Assembly: GCA_014904845.1 (NCBI GenBank)
Contig: MU119234.1
Coordinates: forward strand, 186,001-250,000
Reading direction: 5' to 3'
DNA length: 64,000 nucleotides
Source of the DNA: Acephala macrosclerotiorum
Lineage: Eukaryota > Ascomycota > Leotiomycetes > Helotiales > Mollisiaceae
Below, piece after piece: positions 10,316 to 20,993 of the stretch. The position numbers and the translations under genes are program-made. How positions within the stretch are numbered: the first letter of the stretch is position 1; each line of letters begins with the position of its first letter. The notes under the pieces were generated by a model, which was given only the letters and a program-made list of their open reading frames with translations, ran no database searches and was not told the DNA's origin.

Positions 10316-11565
10316 AGATAATTGGAGCGTGAACTTTCTCCGAGGCTGAAGGACTTTAGCGGTTTGGGTGCTTAAACGAAGAAATGGATCATTAAACTCA
10401 AGCCCACAGCCAATGGCTTTCATGTTCATTTAGATCGAGTCTACCCATTTCTAAGCTATTAGAGATAATTCATGAATTTTTTTCCCGAAAATATCATGGG
10501 TATTCATTGCTCTCTCGGATTTTTATCACCCTCTTTCAGGACGGAATTGTTCCACAAAAGCTACCTCCTGGACTCCAGCCTGCAGCTAGCTCATAAAGTG
10601 CATTCACTCGTCATTCAAATTTGGACTGAAGAGTACCTCTTAGACATCCATCGTACCCTCGGGCATTCAATTTCGCAGATTCAGTGTGGTGAAATCCAGG
10701 GCTAGCTGGAAACCGGGACCGATATCTGTTGAACGGAGGTGTTTTTGGCTTGATCAATTGATTGATTGAATTATTATTTTACAGTCCGAATGCCAACTTT
10801 TATCATGTCCTGCCGATCATCGTTTCAGAGTGAGGCATCGACCCCTGACTTGCGACAATATCGAGGCCAGCCAAAAAGGGGAAATCACGTGGCACATCTC
10901 GCTTAGGAAACACCAGCCCAAATCAGCAGCGGATTCCGCTAGCTACCCCAAAGATTGGATGTCTTATCGAGGAAGATAGTATAGGCTTATTGGGAATTAA
11001 GAGCTTAGAGATATGTAGCCTGCCAAAAAATTATTGAGACACCAGGGTTCTCTGCTGAATGCTACCACGAATGTCCGCGATCAGACTAAAAGCCCAAGCT
11101 ATCCTTCGGTACAGAACCATCGCAACTCAAATATGGCATAGCGACTATAGACTGCGAGCTACTAGCATCTTAGTCCACATTGTGGAGCCCGGAGTTTGAA
11201 GCGTTTTCAATCACCCAGCCTTGCCTGAACACTCTCGGGCCCACTTTCTCAAGGCAAGTGCTATCCTTCGCCGACGTCATGCCACGTTACAAGATATTGT
11301 ATCTAGCTCGCCCCGCCAGTAATAAGACTAAGGCGATTTTGGGAGATTGAAAAGCCTGTGAGCTTGCCTGAGTACTAGGTGGCGTAGTGTGGGTAAAAAG
11401 GTACGAGTACCATGGATTGAGAACGGCGGCTCGTCCCGTTTTCCCCGTCCGTCCAAATTCGAACTTGTCCTACTAATATCATTCGGCCGCCTAATGTTTC
11501 ACCAGCATTTGGGATATTCTTATTGTGATTCTATTCATTGACATCGACACAGCTGTTAGACCAAG
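10316..11565. other. Intergenic, no gene recognised
   Basis: About 1.25 kb with only short, poorly coding frames. The last few hundred bases are presumably the promoter of the gene at 11566. No repeat or RNA gene was noticed. Confidence 0.45.
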
Positions 11566-12756
11566 ATGGAGGGCTACTTCGACCACCGCGCACAACTAGA
11601 CGTCAATGTCCATCCTCAAATAACCCCTGGGCAACCCGATATAATTGCACCTGAGCTCTGCTCTGCCGAACTGAATGTTTATGCGCTTCCGCAGAATCAG
11701 ATCTACCCTGGGCAATTATACATGGCACCCCAGCTTCCCGCTGGCGGAGAGCATGTTAATGAGCCACCTCAGAATCAGATCCAAATCGGGCAATTACTGA
11801 TGATACATCAGCCTTCCACTGGCGGACAATACATGCATATGCCGCTCCAGGATCAGATGCAGCCCGGACAATTCCACATGGTCGCGCCTCAGCTGTGCCC
11901 CGGAGAACGAGACATTCGTCCACCACAAGAAACGCAGATGCATTCCGGACAATCAGTAAGTAATATTCTAGCCCAAAACCAAATACAGAGCCTTGAACTT
12001 TCTGTCCTTATGTACTAAGCCGAGACAGCCTACTAACTTCTACCACAGCAAGCTGTCCATCCAGCATTCTATCAAGCCCAACAAACTGCTCCTGAACCGG
12101 AAGTCCCTCGTGCACGAGCCGCAAGCCCCAAGGAGGATATTCTCGTGTTCATCAGTAAACGAGTCCATAGGCTTGAACTACTCGCTCACTTTGGACTGCA
12201 AAGGAGACAAGCCGTCGCAAGAGTAGGAGATCCGAATCCTGCTGCTTACATTCATGCCAGCGCAGACTGTGATGCCTCGCAAGAGGCGGCAGAAATCATG
12301 AAATCTGTGCTAAAGGCTGCTCAAGTCTTTATCGGTGAGCAGCAGGCGGAGATTCAACGTGTGGATAACGATGTCAAGGAAACAATAGATATCATGAGAC
12401 AGGCGGTCGTAGACAAGCAGAAGGAGATTTCTCGCAAGGAAAAGGAGATAATGGCACTCAAGGAGGCCAACAATAGTCTCCTCCGAGCGGCTAATTCTGT
12501 GCAAAAGCCGGGTTCCGACTTGAATTCTCAGCTGGATATTACGGAACAGGATTTCTCAACTCAACAAATCACTCCTCCAGGAAGTCAGCCATTAGGCGGT
12601 GGGGGTGGGGCTTTGGTACGTGGAAGTGTTTCCATATCAGTCAAAAGGGGAATGCAGCCACTGACTATAGATCTCAGTGAACAATCACCTCCGGATTTTC
12701 AAAGCGAAGAAGAGCAGAAGACCTTGGAAGTATGGCGAAATGGAGGCACTCGATAA
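11566..12756 (+). CDS. Gln/Pro-repeat plus coiled-coil protein, 365 residues (2 exons)
   Basis: The exons are 11566-11955 and 12049-12756. The intron (GTAAGT, branch-like CTAAC, TACCACAG, 93 nt) is textbook and in phase 0. The ATG context is good (CCAAGATGG). Exon 1 codes four to five degenerate repeats of about 25 to 30 residues built on a core like PQNQI..GQL.M..QL..GG, a low-complexity aggregation-prone type. Exon 2 begins with a basic helix (FISKRVHRLELLAHFGLQ), then a coiled coil of about 90 residues (KEISRKEKEIMALKEAN), then a polar tail with a Gly run. The function is unknown. It shares the plan of a disordered head followed by a coil with its neighbours, and the head could drive self-assembly. 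Confidence 0.7.
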
Positions 12757-13297
12757 GGGCGTGTCATACTTTGTAACTGTTCACCATGTGTCCTTGCCAT
12801 TGCACATATGGCGGCATAATTGAAAGATACTTTAATTTCTTCCCTCGCCGCTAGAGCATATCGTCGTGAACAGTCCTCAATGACATGACAACTTATTGAA
12901 ATGATCGGATCAGACTGGTGTGCTCAATCAAATTCATTCCTAGATGACGAGGTCTGCTCCACGTTCGATTCAAGGGCTTCAAAGCTGGTCTACATATCAC
13001 GTGGAAGTTATGAAGGCCTCGCAGGAAGAAGAATCCCACAGATCAAACGAAATATAAACCGCGGAATTCGAGCAAGCCCTACCGTAGTGACAGGGTCAGA
13101 ATAAGGTTGGAAGCTATTGAAAAATAGCGGCACTGTTTGCGGGATGGAGTGGCGCCACCTGCCCGGCTCCTCAATTTCAATCCAGACCAAGTCAAGTCAG
13201 GGCACTCTAAAATTTAAAAATCTCTGAAAGATAATCTCTCAAACATAACTTACCACTCACCGAAACTATTCAAAGATCTAAACAAGACGGAGAAATC
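12757..13297. other. Intergenic, no gene recognised
   Basis: Only short chance ORFs occur on both strands. The 3' part is probably the promoter and leader of the gene starting at 13298. Confidence 0.45.
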
Positions 13298-15476
13298 ATG
13301 GATCCGGAAAATTTGGTTGTCTCAGACGGAGGATCTGACACCGGATCATTCGAAATCATCCAAGAGCACTCCGAGTCAAATGAAGCAGCAGAATTCTGCG
13401 AGAGATGTGAGCAGGTACGTTGGAAAATTCATTGGAATTTCCATCCTCAGTAGGCACAACGCTGACCCATATGTGCAGTACGCTCAGACATGCGAAGAGA
13501 GGAATGCCATGATTGAAGGCTTCCAAAAGCAATCCCGCGAGAAATATGACAAAATAGATGGGCTGAGCAAGGATGCCAATGACGTGAGGTTGGAGTACAT
13601 TGACCTTGCAGAAAAGCATCAGGTCCTCACCCGTCATATTTCTGGGCTGGATAATCACGTTCAGGTCTTGGAAAGGAACTACACTGCACTCCAAGAGGAA
13701 CGTCGTTTTGAGGGAGAGAAATTCGAGAACAAATCTTTTCTGATAGAAACACTCGTGGCAGCTGCCACGCACAACCAATCCCAACTAGGGCTTCTGGAAA
13801 TCGAGATCGAGGAAAGAAATGAGATTACAGCCCTCAAAAACACAAATCTCAGGCTCGAGGAACGGCTCCGTCAGCGGGACAAAGAAGCCCAACAAAGCAA
13901 GAGATATGCTCTCCAAATTCAAGAAGATGTTCACCAGATGGAGCAGAATGTCTGTTCAGTCGACGAGGAAGCTCACAAGGACAAATTGTTACATCAAGAT
14001 AAGCTTGCGGAACTGAGGGGAACGATTGTGAAACGAGATGCTGAAATCAAAGCTCTGACAGACGGCACGAAGTGGCGCGACGAAGTGATCAGAGAGCTGT
14101 GGACAAAAGTTGACGTGGCAGAATCTGAGCTAAAAGACCAAGCTCGGCAGCACAAAAAAAAAGCACATCTCAGCCGACAGACCATCGGTGACCTCCGCAC
14201 AGACACCCTTCTGTACGAGGCTGGCATCGCGGATCTAAGAGACGAGATCCGACGTCTTGATATCGATAGCTGGATAGATCTCGTCAGGAGACAAGCACAG
14301 CTTATCAATTCGCTTTCCGAGAAAGAGGTTGGTTGGGCTGGTGACCTGCAAAGCCTCAGACAAGAAGTAGTGACTCTTCGAGAAGAACTTCATGAAGAGC
14401 GTCTTCAGCGCGCCGGCGATGAGATCATCCTTGAACAGAGTATAAGCGAACGAGATGCTACAATCCAACAACAACATCAGGAAATCACTGCTCTCAGAAA
14501 TGCCATTGAGGGATGGAACCTGAATGCCTGGAGACAACACGCGGAGCACAGCAACTTGCAACTTCATCTCGGGCAACGAGATGCCCGCATCTCGCAACAA
14601 GACGAGTAAATCGCTGCTCTTAGACAAGTCATCGAGCAAAGTTCCGGTCAAGAAGAGAAAATCAACAGCCTAAATCGTGATCTCGAGCAACGTGATGCTC
14701 GTATCTCTCAACAAGACGAGCAAATCGCTGCTCTCAGAGAAATTATGCAGGCAGGTGAGGGGCTTTCAGCGGGGTTGATCAACCTAGAGCATTCATTCGA
14801 GCAACGGGAAGCTCGTATCTTACAACAAAACGAACAAATCGCCGCTCTGATACAAGCCAATATCGAAGGCAACGAGCGAGAATCGGACTTAATTCAAAGA
14901 CTCGATGCGAACGCAGATGTCATAAATGCGTTGTTCGATAGAATCATTGAGATGGAGGGTGCCCAGGGACAGGAATCTACTTCTCAAGATCTCGCTCCTC
15001 AAAGTACAACTCCTGAAGGCTCACCTTCTCAAAGCCCGTTTCTCCAATCTTCTACAATGCAAGATCCGAACGAGATGACATCGCTCAGCGATGATGAGTC
15101 TATGTTCATCGGGAGAGGTAGACCTATTGTTTTATCTACATCTTCACCTGCCCACGCCCAGCAGCCTATGCCCAGAGACACCGCTGATCCTTCAGGGGCT
15201 GATCAAAGTGTTCAGATGACACGGGCTTCTCAGGCCGGACAAGATTCTCAAATAACACAACATCCAGCAGCGGACATCGCTACAGCGCCTGGCCAAGCTC
15301 ATCAAGCACCTCAAGCTCGCATTCCATTCATCGTAATTCGCACCTCGACTCAAGCTCAGATGTTGCAAAATTCCAGCACTTATGAGGAATACTATGCTCA
15401 TGTGGCAGAGAGGGCTAGGCTTAACAGAGAGTACGATGAGCTAATGCTGCAGCAACATGGCGATAGACTCGTTTGA
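13298..15476 (+). CDS. Large coiled-coil protein with an internal in-frame stop or cryptic intron
   Basis: Exon 1 is 13298-13414 (acidic head, MDPENLVVSDGG). Intron 1 is 13415-13478 (GTACGT...TGTGCAG, 64 nt). The coding frame then runs from 13479 to TGA 15474-15476. Nearly all of it to about 14960 is coiled coil, ending in four copies of a repeat with core QRDARISQQDEQIAALR. After that comes a Gln/Ser/Pro-rich tail. In the second repeat copy the CAA of the repeat is TAA (14607-14609), yet the frame stays fully coding for 289 codons beyond it. Either the gene is truncated at 415 residues, or a 63-nt intron 14606-14668 (GTAAAT...CAACAG, in phase) is removed to give 683 residues. The function is unknown. 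Confidence 0.65.
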
Positions 15477-16390
15477 GGCTTTGGCGTTTTGTGATGCGAA
15501 GCAGGATCCCCTTGTGCAAATTGAGCACTGCGCGATTGTCTTGACATTGGAGGGACATCGAGCCTTGGAATTGTAATTTGAGCGACCTCTGATAGACGTC
15601 TAATAGCGCAACTCTATTTCGATGTTTGGGCGGTTATATCTTCTCGGTTTAGGTCCAGATGAATGTTCCTGACCTTGGTAACTTTTGTATGTCGCTTGTT
15701 CTGAACGAGCGAGAATCACTGTCTGGTGTAAGATTGCTTCTGAAAAGGAAAGTTAACCAAATTTGTAGTTTCCTAAATAGCCATAGATCCAATTTGATTT
15801 CTACATACTACAGAAAATTGATCTAGACATATAATGAGGCGAGCGGGCATCGAATCTCAACCTTGTAAGTGATATGAGGCACGTGACAGCAAGGCAGAAA
15901 TCGTAGAAAGCAGTAGGGCAAGCCCCGAGCTTCATTCAACGGCTCGAAAACGACGGCAAGAACAGGTGAGATGACAAGTCCAGAGTACAGGTTATGGCAT
16001 GACGTGTCAGCCATACTCGGTCCCAACTTTGGGTATGTACCATTCCGAATTCATAGCAATCTCATTCTGGACTGCATTGCGATCTCGACCAGCATGGATA
16101 CAATAACAATCCTCCTCTCGAGGGATTTCCCCCCTCAACCAACTTTCGACCACCGACTTTTCAATCTTGCTTAAAGTCAAAATTCTAAACATAAGTACGA
16201 AGACTTGGTAAGGCATCTAAAATACCCCCCGCAAACACAATACAATTCCCCCTCGCCGACAATTGCACTCGCGCCATCGAACTCACATCCTCCGAACACG
16301 CCCACGCGATAAAAGACATAGTCATCCTAATCTCCCAATACCTGTCCAACCCAGAAAACGTCGGCGCCAGCTTGAGATTCGAGGTCATGC
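15477..16390. other. Intergenic, no gene recognised
   Basis: About 0.9 kb without a supported frame. CACGTG occurs near 15880. Nothing else stands out. Confidence 0.45.
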
Positions 16391-17260
16391 ATGAACCGCC
16401 TTATTGTAGGCTACTCTAGGCTACTCTCCTATGAAGACGAAGAACCAATGGAGTTTGAGGATCTTAGAGATGCTTGTTTTGATGGAGATGAGGCTGTAGA
16501 GAGTGATTTGAGCTCGGAGACTATGGGAGAGGAGTCTGATATTGAGACGCAGGATGATGGCGAAGAGGAGAAGGTGGAGGAGGAAGAAGAGTCGAGAAGA
16601 GGCAAATATCCTAGATTGACAATCGCTACTACTAGCGTCGCTAATGCTCGAAACATCATCATCGAAGAGCAAGCGGAAAGGAAAACCGAAGAGCAGTCCG
16701 AAGAAGATGACGATGGTCAAGGAGCCATCTACTGGAAACAAAAATACAACGGGTGCAAAATCCGCCACCAACTATCCAACATCGAAGTCGCTCGCCAAAA
16801 ACTTATCATAGACATATTGGAAGAGCGATGCGCCGACCAACTACGCACCATCGACGACCTAAGTGAGACCGGCTGTTCTTTGAACGAGCAAATTCTCGAC
16901 TGGGAAGAAGCATATAACGAGAAATATGAGGAGGTACAGAGAATGCGGGATCTTGCCTTGGAGAACGAGAAGAAAGTTGTGGGTCTTGAAAGGCAGCTAG
17001 AGAAGGCGACAATGTATAAGGGAAGGAAGATCAGGCGGTTGGAGGATGAGTTGCAGAGAAGACATGAGTTGGCTGGGGAGGTTTGTGATGGATATGAGAT
17101 GGTGTTGAGGAAGCAAGATGCGAGGGTTAAGGAGCTGGAAGGTATGTTTGCGGAGCAGGGTGTTGCGACTACGAAAGAGGTATCGAAGGAGGAGATGGAG
17201 AAAGAGGGGGTGGAAGCATCGGTTATAAGGAAGAGAAAAATGCTTTTGATCTCGCCGTGA
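16391..17260 (+). CDS. Acidic coiled-coil protein, 289 residues
   Basis: This is a single exon of 290 codons. Residues about 15 to 70 are extremely acidic (DDGEEEKVEEEEES). They are followed by a basic step (RRGKYPRLTI), a second acidic patch (EEQSEEDDDG) and a coiled coil from about 125 to 260 (NEKYEEVQRMRDLALENEKK). The tail is rich in K and E (EVSKEEMEKE). Acidic head plus coil is seen in chromatin and ribosome-assembly factors, but no family is recognised. It is the last member of the plus-strand coiled-coil run. It ends 278 bp before the 3' end of the convergent proteasome gene. Confidence 0.65.
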   Translation: MNRLIVGYSRLLSYEDEEPMEFEDLRDACFDGDEAVESDLSSETMGEESDIETQDDGEEEKVEEEEESRRGKYPRLTIATTSVANARNIIIEEQAERKTEEQSEEDDDGQGAIYWKQKYNGCKIRHQLSNIEVARQKLIIDILEERCADQLRTIDDLSETGCSLNEQILDWEEAYNEKYEEVQRMRDLALENEKKVVGLERQLEKATMYKGRKIRRLEDELQRRHELAGEVCDGYEMVLRKQDARVKELEGMFAEQGVATTKEVSKEEMEKEGVEASVIRKRKMLLISP

Positions 17261-17538
17261 TAAGGATAGAATTCGTCTGCATGTAATTTTAACAAAGATC
17301 CTTCGATAGTTGAATAGATTCTTTCAATGGTGCTCGCCTTGCTGGGTTCATCTTGAGATATGACTTTACGGTGACCTAGCGATCGCAGTTCAAAGGTCTT
17401 CATAGCTAATACCACTTTTGAAGTGAAGCAGTAGTATACACGGCCGTAGCCCTCATGCCAATCCTTCGCGCATCCATGCTTGCTAGTGAGACATTCAAAG
17501 AAATCTTATTCATCCATTCCCGTCCGATCTATGCCATA

Positions 17539-18555
17539 TTATACCAATTCGCTCGTAACGTTGGAGAACTCACCCTTCTCCAGCTTGGTCTTCCAGAAAA
17601 TTGGGTTCGTATCGCTGAATCCGTGCTTGACCCATCCGTCCTCCTTCACATGGTACAGGTTGATGTAACCACCAGAGTACGCATCTCTGTGAGTGGCGGC
17701 CAGGATGCTTCGGCTTCCCAACTCCAACGCCTCCTTCTCGGTCAGATCGTATCGGTATTCAGCATCCAACACGCCGTATGCGAAGGTTTGTCCTGAACCA
17801 ACACAGAAGAGATTTCCGCTAAGACGTGTTCCATCTGAATCAATATAGTAGAGAGCTGGACCCTCTTGTGGAGTGACACCTGCGCACATCGTTCCCATTG
17901 ACAATCCCATTCCCTTGTATGAGTAGACCAAGTTTGCAAGGATTTTCGATGCGGCAGCAACTGAGATACGACGCTTGTGGCGAAGCTCGTGGAGCCTACA
18001 TTGCATTCCGAGGTATGCAAGCCAGTATTGACAGTCCTATCATCAGCCAGTCAGTCTCTATTCCCATGATCTTTGGTTTGTGTCCTGCGGCAGAATGGGG
18101 AAAACCTACAGCAGCACCTCCGGCCATTGTGCCAAGTAAGCAGTTGTTGATCTCGATGACCTTCTTCACGGTTTGACTCGCAATCCAGTTTCCCGCCGTA
18201 GCTCTCGAATCCGTGGCGACGATGATACCGCCCTGGAATCTGAATGCTAATGTTGTGGTACCGTGTGCGATCTTGATGGGACAGTTGGGGTTGGCATGGT
18301 CATCTGTTGCTGCTCGGAGCCAGGCTGAGGGCTGGAAAGAAGAAATGAGTCAGTATACCTCGTTCACAAAGGTCGCAGAGCTTCAGAAGCTCGGCTTCAG
18401 TTCAGGGATGGTGGTGAGATACATACTTGGGCGATGGGTGGCATGGCAAACTTGAGGGACAAGCTTGGTGTAGGTTGGTAGAGCTCGAGCTGATCCTCCT
18501 CCGAGTATTCCTTCTCGAACATCGGTTGACTGTATTGCGCGACGAGGGTATCCAT
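17539..18555 (-). CDS. PRE2: 20S proteasome subunit beta type-5 (chymotrypsin-like)
   Basis: The exons on the minus strand are 18427-18555, 18110-18331 and 17539-18036. The introns of 95 and 73 nt are GT-AG and the codon count is exact (282 residues). Residues 1-67 are the propeptide. Autocleavage at the Gly-Thr of [10 protein letters not shown] would expose Thr68, the catalytic nucleophile of the mature subunit. The family signatures [47 protein letters not shown] and [11 protein letters not shown] are all present. This is beta5 of the core particle, which cleaves after hydrophobic residues in nucleus and cytoplasm. Length and motifs are intact, so it should be functional. It is the first clearly conserved gene after the coiled-coil array and is transcribed against it. 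Confidence 0.97.
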
Positions 18556-19013
18556 CTTGAATGCCGTGAACGAGTGGTATGAAGAAAGAAGAGGCTGTGA
18601 GAGTGTTTGGAGGTAGAAGGTCGTTGGTGTTGATCACTGTTAATGGAGCTTAGGCAGCTTGAGGTTCGCGTCAACGTTTCGGCCTGGTCGCCTTTTGAGG
18701 CCGGGTCACCACGTGAGCCGGACGCTGTTTCTCCGTTCCGGATCCCTGATCGTTTGAACCTTCGTCACAAGACACAGTACAACATCTCTCGCACGACAAG
18801 AAAGACATCACTGCCTTTGTCCCCTGTGCTCAGGCAAAATGCTTTGCGTAATGTTATCCTGGTCTACAATATATTTTCTTTCGATGGCACATTATCCCTG
18901 AGCCCCGGGAACATTAGAAAAACACCCCATAACCTTATTTCGGTATCAAAACATGCTATCGTACACTTACTCGTCCCTAGCATCTTACTGTACATTGCTC
19001 TACCGCAGCAAAC
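18556..19013. other. Promoter region of the beta5 gene
   Basis: This stretch lies between the beta5 start and the stop of the next minus-strand gene. It contains CACGTG near 18712. No gene is seen. Confidence 0.4.
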
Positions 19014-20267
19014 TCAGCCCAGCTTCGGACATTGAAAACACGTCTCAATAGTTCCGAGTTCCAGTTTTTCCATGTTCTCCGGCTGCCTCACGGCCCACTC
19101 GATCCATGGCTTCCACTCGACACCCAATTCCTTCTCGACTGCTTTCAGCATGTTCGTCCCAACACCGACAAAAAACCAAAGGTAGTTGACCCTTTTCAGT
19201 AGCACGCAGTAGTGTGCGAATATAACTAGAGCTTCTGGTCTGCGTTGACCCAAAAGCTCGATGAACTCCTGTGAAATGGTACCTGGCCAAATGTACGTAG
19301 CGCCGACTTTGTTCACGGTCCCGCAAGCCAGGCATGGCAATGCACCTATCCTCCGAAGTTCATCGAGAGCGGCCCGACACACAGCTAAGGCCTTTTCATC
19401 ATTGCTCGACGAGGATGGTTTTGGTTGCAGGATCTGGTAAACTTTGACAAAATGGACGTCATCCGGATTGATCCCATACTCGTCCGTGACCAGGGCTCTC
19501 TCGAGCAAAAGGACGAACGGCCCTCTCATGAGCTGGGGCCAAATCTTTTCCAGAAGGCGTACCAATCCTCTCACTGATAGGAACCAATGTGGATGCCTGT
19601 TATCCAAGCTTGGGATCTGGTTTGGAGTCGATCCGGAAACCGCAAGCATATACGGAACCACAAAGCCAGCAAAAGCAAAGACGGCATGAATATCGTCGGG
19701 ACGTCCGAGTGATAGAAAGTGACGGAATGCCGGCAGTGCTAGGTTTTCCATACGCATTGCACTCTGGACAAGCTCCTTTCTTCGAATTGTCGATGACTGC
19801 AGTGTCGACAAATGCAAGGCCGAGACAGCCAGAATACCTTTCATCAAGAAGTCGTAAGACTGCGCTATCCTAGGAGTATCCTCTTGCCAGACCTGTATAT
19901 CTCTCTCTGCGCCAAGAGACAAACACGTGAACGAGGTGTAATGATGCAGCAGCTCCAGGCTCGTCAGATCCAATGCCGATGACATTGGACGATGGAGAGC
20001 CAGTGACCCATGTTGGGTTGGTTTCTCCGGGCTCAGAACTTTGCGTGCTGGAGTTGGATGAAACACTGGCTTTGACGGGGTGAGGAACTCCAGGCTACAT
20101 GGCAAGAAGTTCCGTACGCAATTGGCACAGCTTGGCCGTCCTTCATCACACTGATGTGCGGTCAGCAATCTAGTCATCACGTGGCTTCGTGTGTCGGAAC
20201 TCACTTTAACTCTGCGCTTCTTACATTGGGCACATCCCAAACGCGTCTTTCGATGGTCACGTCTCAT
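19014..20267 (-). CDS. Zn2Cys6 transcription factor, UPC2-like
   Basis: The exons are 20205-20267 and 19014-20150. The 54-nt intron (GTGAGT...ACATCAG) falls immediately before the third cysteine. Splicing restores the binuclear zinc cluster CAQCKKRRVK-CDEGRPSCANC-...PC near residues 12-40 (C-x2-C-x6-C-x6-C-x2-C-x6-C). The product is about 399 residues. After a Ser/Pro linker comes a helical region beginning DLTSLELLHHYTSFTCLSL, typical of the sterol-uptake-control (UPC2/ECM22-like) group of fungal C6 regulators. It should bind DNA in the nucleus; target genes cannot be read from the sequence. The intron is a multiple of three with no stop, so retained transcripts would encode a broken zinc cluster. 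The gene diverges from the RdRP gene. Confidence 0.88.
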   Translation of the reverse strand: MRRDHRKTRLGCAQCKKRRVKVSSDTRSHVMTRLLTAHQCDEGRPSCANCVRNFLPCSLEFLTPSKPVFHPTPARKVLSPEKPTQHGSLALHRPMSSALDLTSLELLHHYTSFTCLSLGAERDIQVWQEDTPRIAQSYDFLMKGILAVSALHLSTLQSSTIRRKELVQSAMRMENLALPAFRHFLSLGRPDDIHAVFAFAGFVVPYMLAVSGSTPNQIPSLDNRHPHWFLSVRGLVRLLEKIWPQLMRGPFVLLLERALVTDEYGINPDDVHFVKVYQILQPKPSSSSNDEKALAVCRAALDELRRIGALPCLACGTVNKVGATYIWPGTISQEFIELLGQRRPEALVIFAHYCVLLKRVNYLWFFVGVGTNMLKAVEKELGVEWKPWIEWAVRQPENMEKLELGTIETCFQCPKLG

Positions 20268-20993
20268 ATCATGAGTTTCTCCAACCGTCGATCACTAACG
20301 AGCTCAAGGTCAGTCAGTCAAAGTTCATCGAAATCATGGCAAGGAAGAAATCTGAGACCAGGTGCGAAGCTCGAGATGAAACCAGCATGAGAGGCTGAAA
20401 TATATATGACTGAAAACGAGATACTTGAGGCACAATGAGACCCAAAATTTATAATAATATATGTAGGTACTGAGGTACGAAAAGACCTATATTTAGCATT
20501 CGCCCCTGAGATGATCGATGGGCTAACTTGCACCTCGGTCAGAGCGGCCTCTGATTGGCTGGACCTCTTGATTCGACGGTTCCGGCCTTGAAATTAAACT
20601 GCTGCCTAAAAATTCGATACTCCACTTCAACACCAACATCGACTTCAATTTCTTCCCTCTTCCAAGTACGATGCGTACACATACCATGGTCACATCACAG
20701 AGAATGAACATCGCCTTCTGAATAAAACCAGAAGCTGTTCAAGAAAGGTAAGTTATTAGTGAAGGTGAGAGTCTGGTAGACCCAGGACTGCGCAAGTAGC
20801 TGCAGTCAATTAAGACGCGTTGAATCTCGAACTGCTCGCCTTCGGATTTCCATTTACTACGCGTTTGTTATTCCATTTCCTGCTTGTCTTGTTCTCGACG
20901 CCGCAATCTCCGGATTCCAACAACACTCTCGGAACAACAACTCCTCCAGCGCCCACGAGAGCTGCCTTCCTTGGAGGCTCAGCGTAGGACAAT
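20268..20993. promoter_or_regulatory. Divergent promoter between C6 factor and RdRP genes
   Basis: About 0.7 kb separates the two start codons, so this must hold both promoters. An AT-rich patch near 20445-20480 is the only visible TATA-like stretch. No ORF is supported. Confidence 0.5.

Noticed and set aside
16729..17415. 228-codon minus-strand frame opposite the acidic coiled-coil gene
   Set aside because: Ser/Phe/Leu-rich antisense of a Glu/Lys-rich coil, a common shadow pattern.
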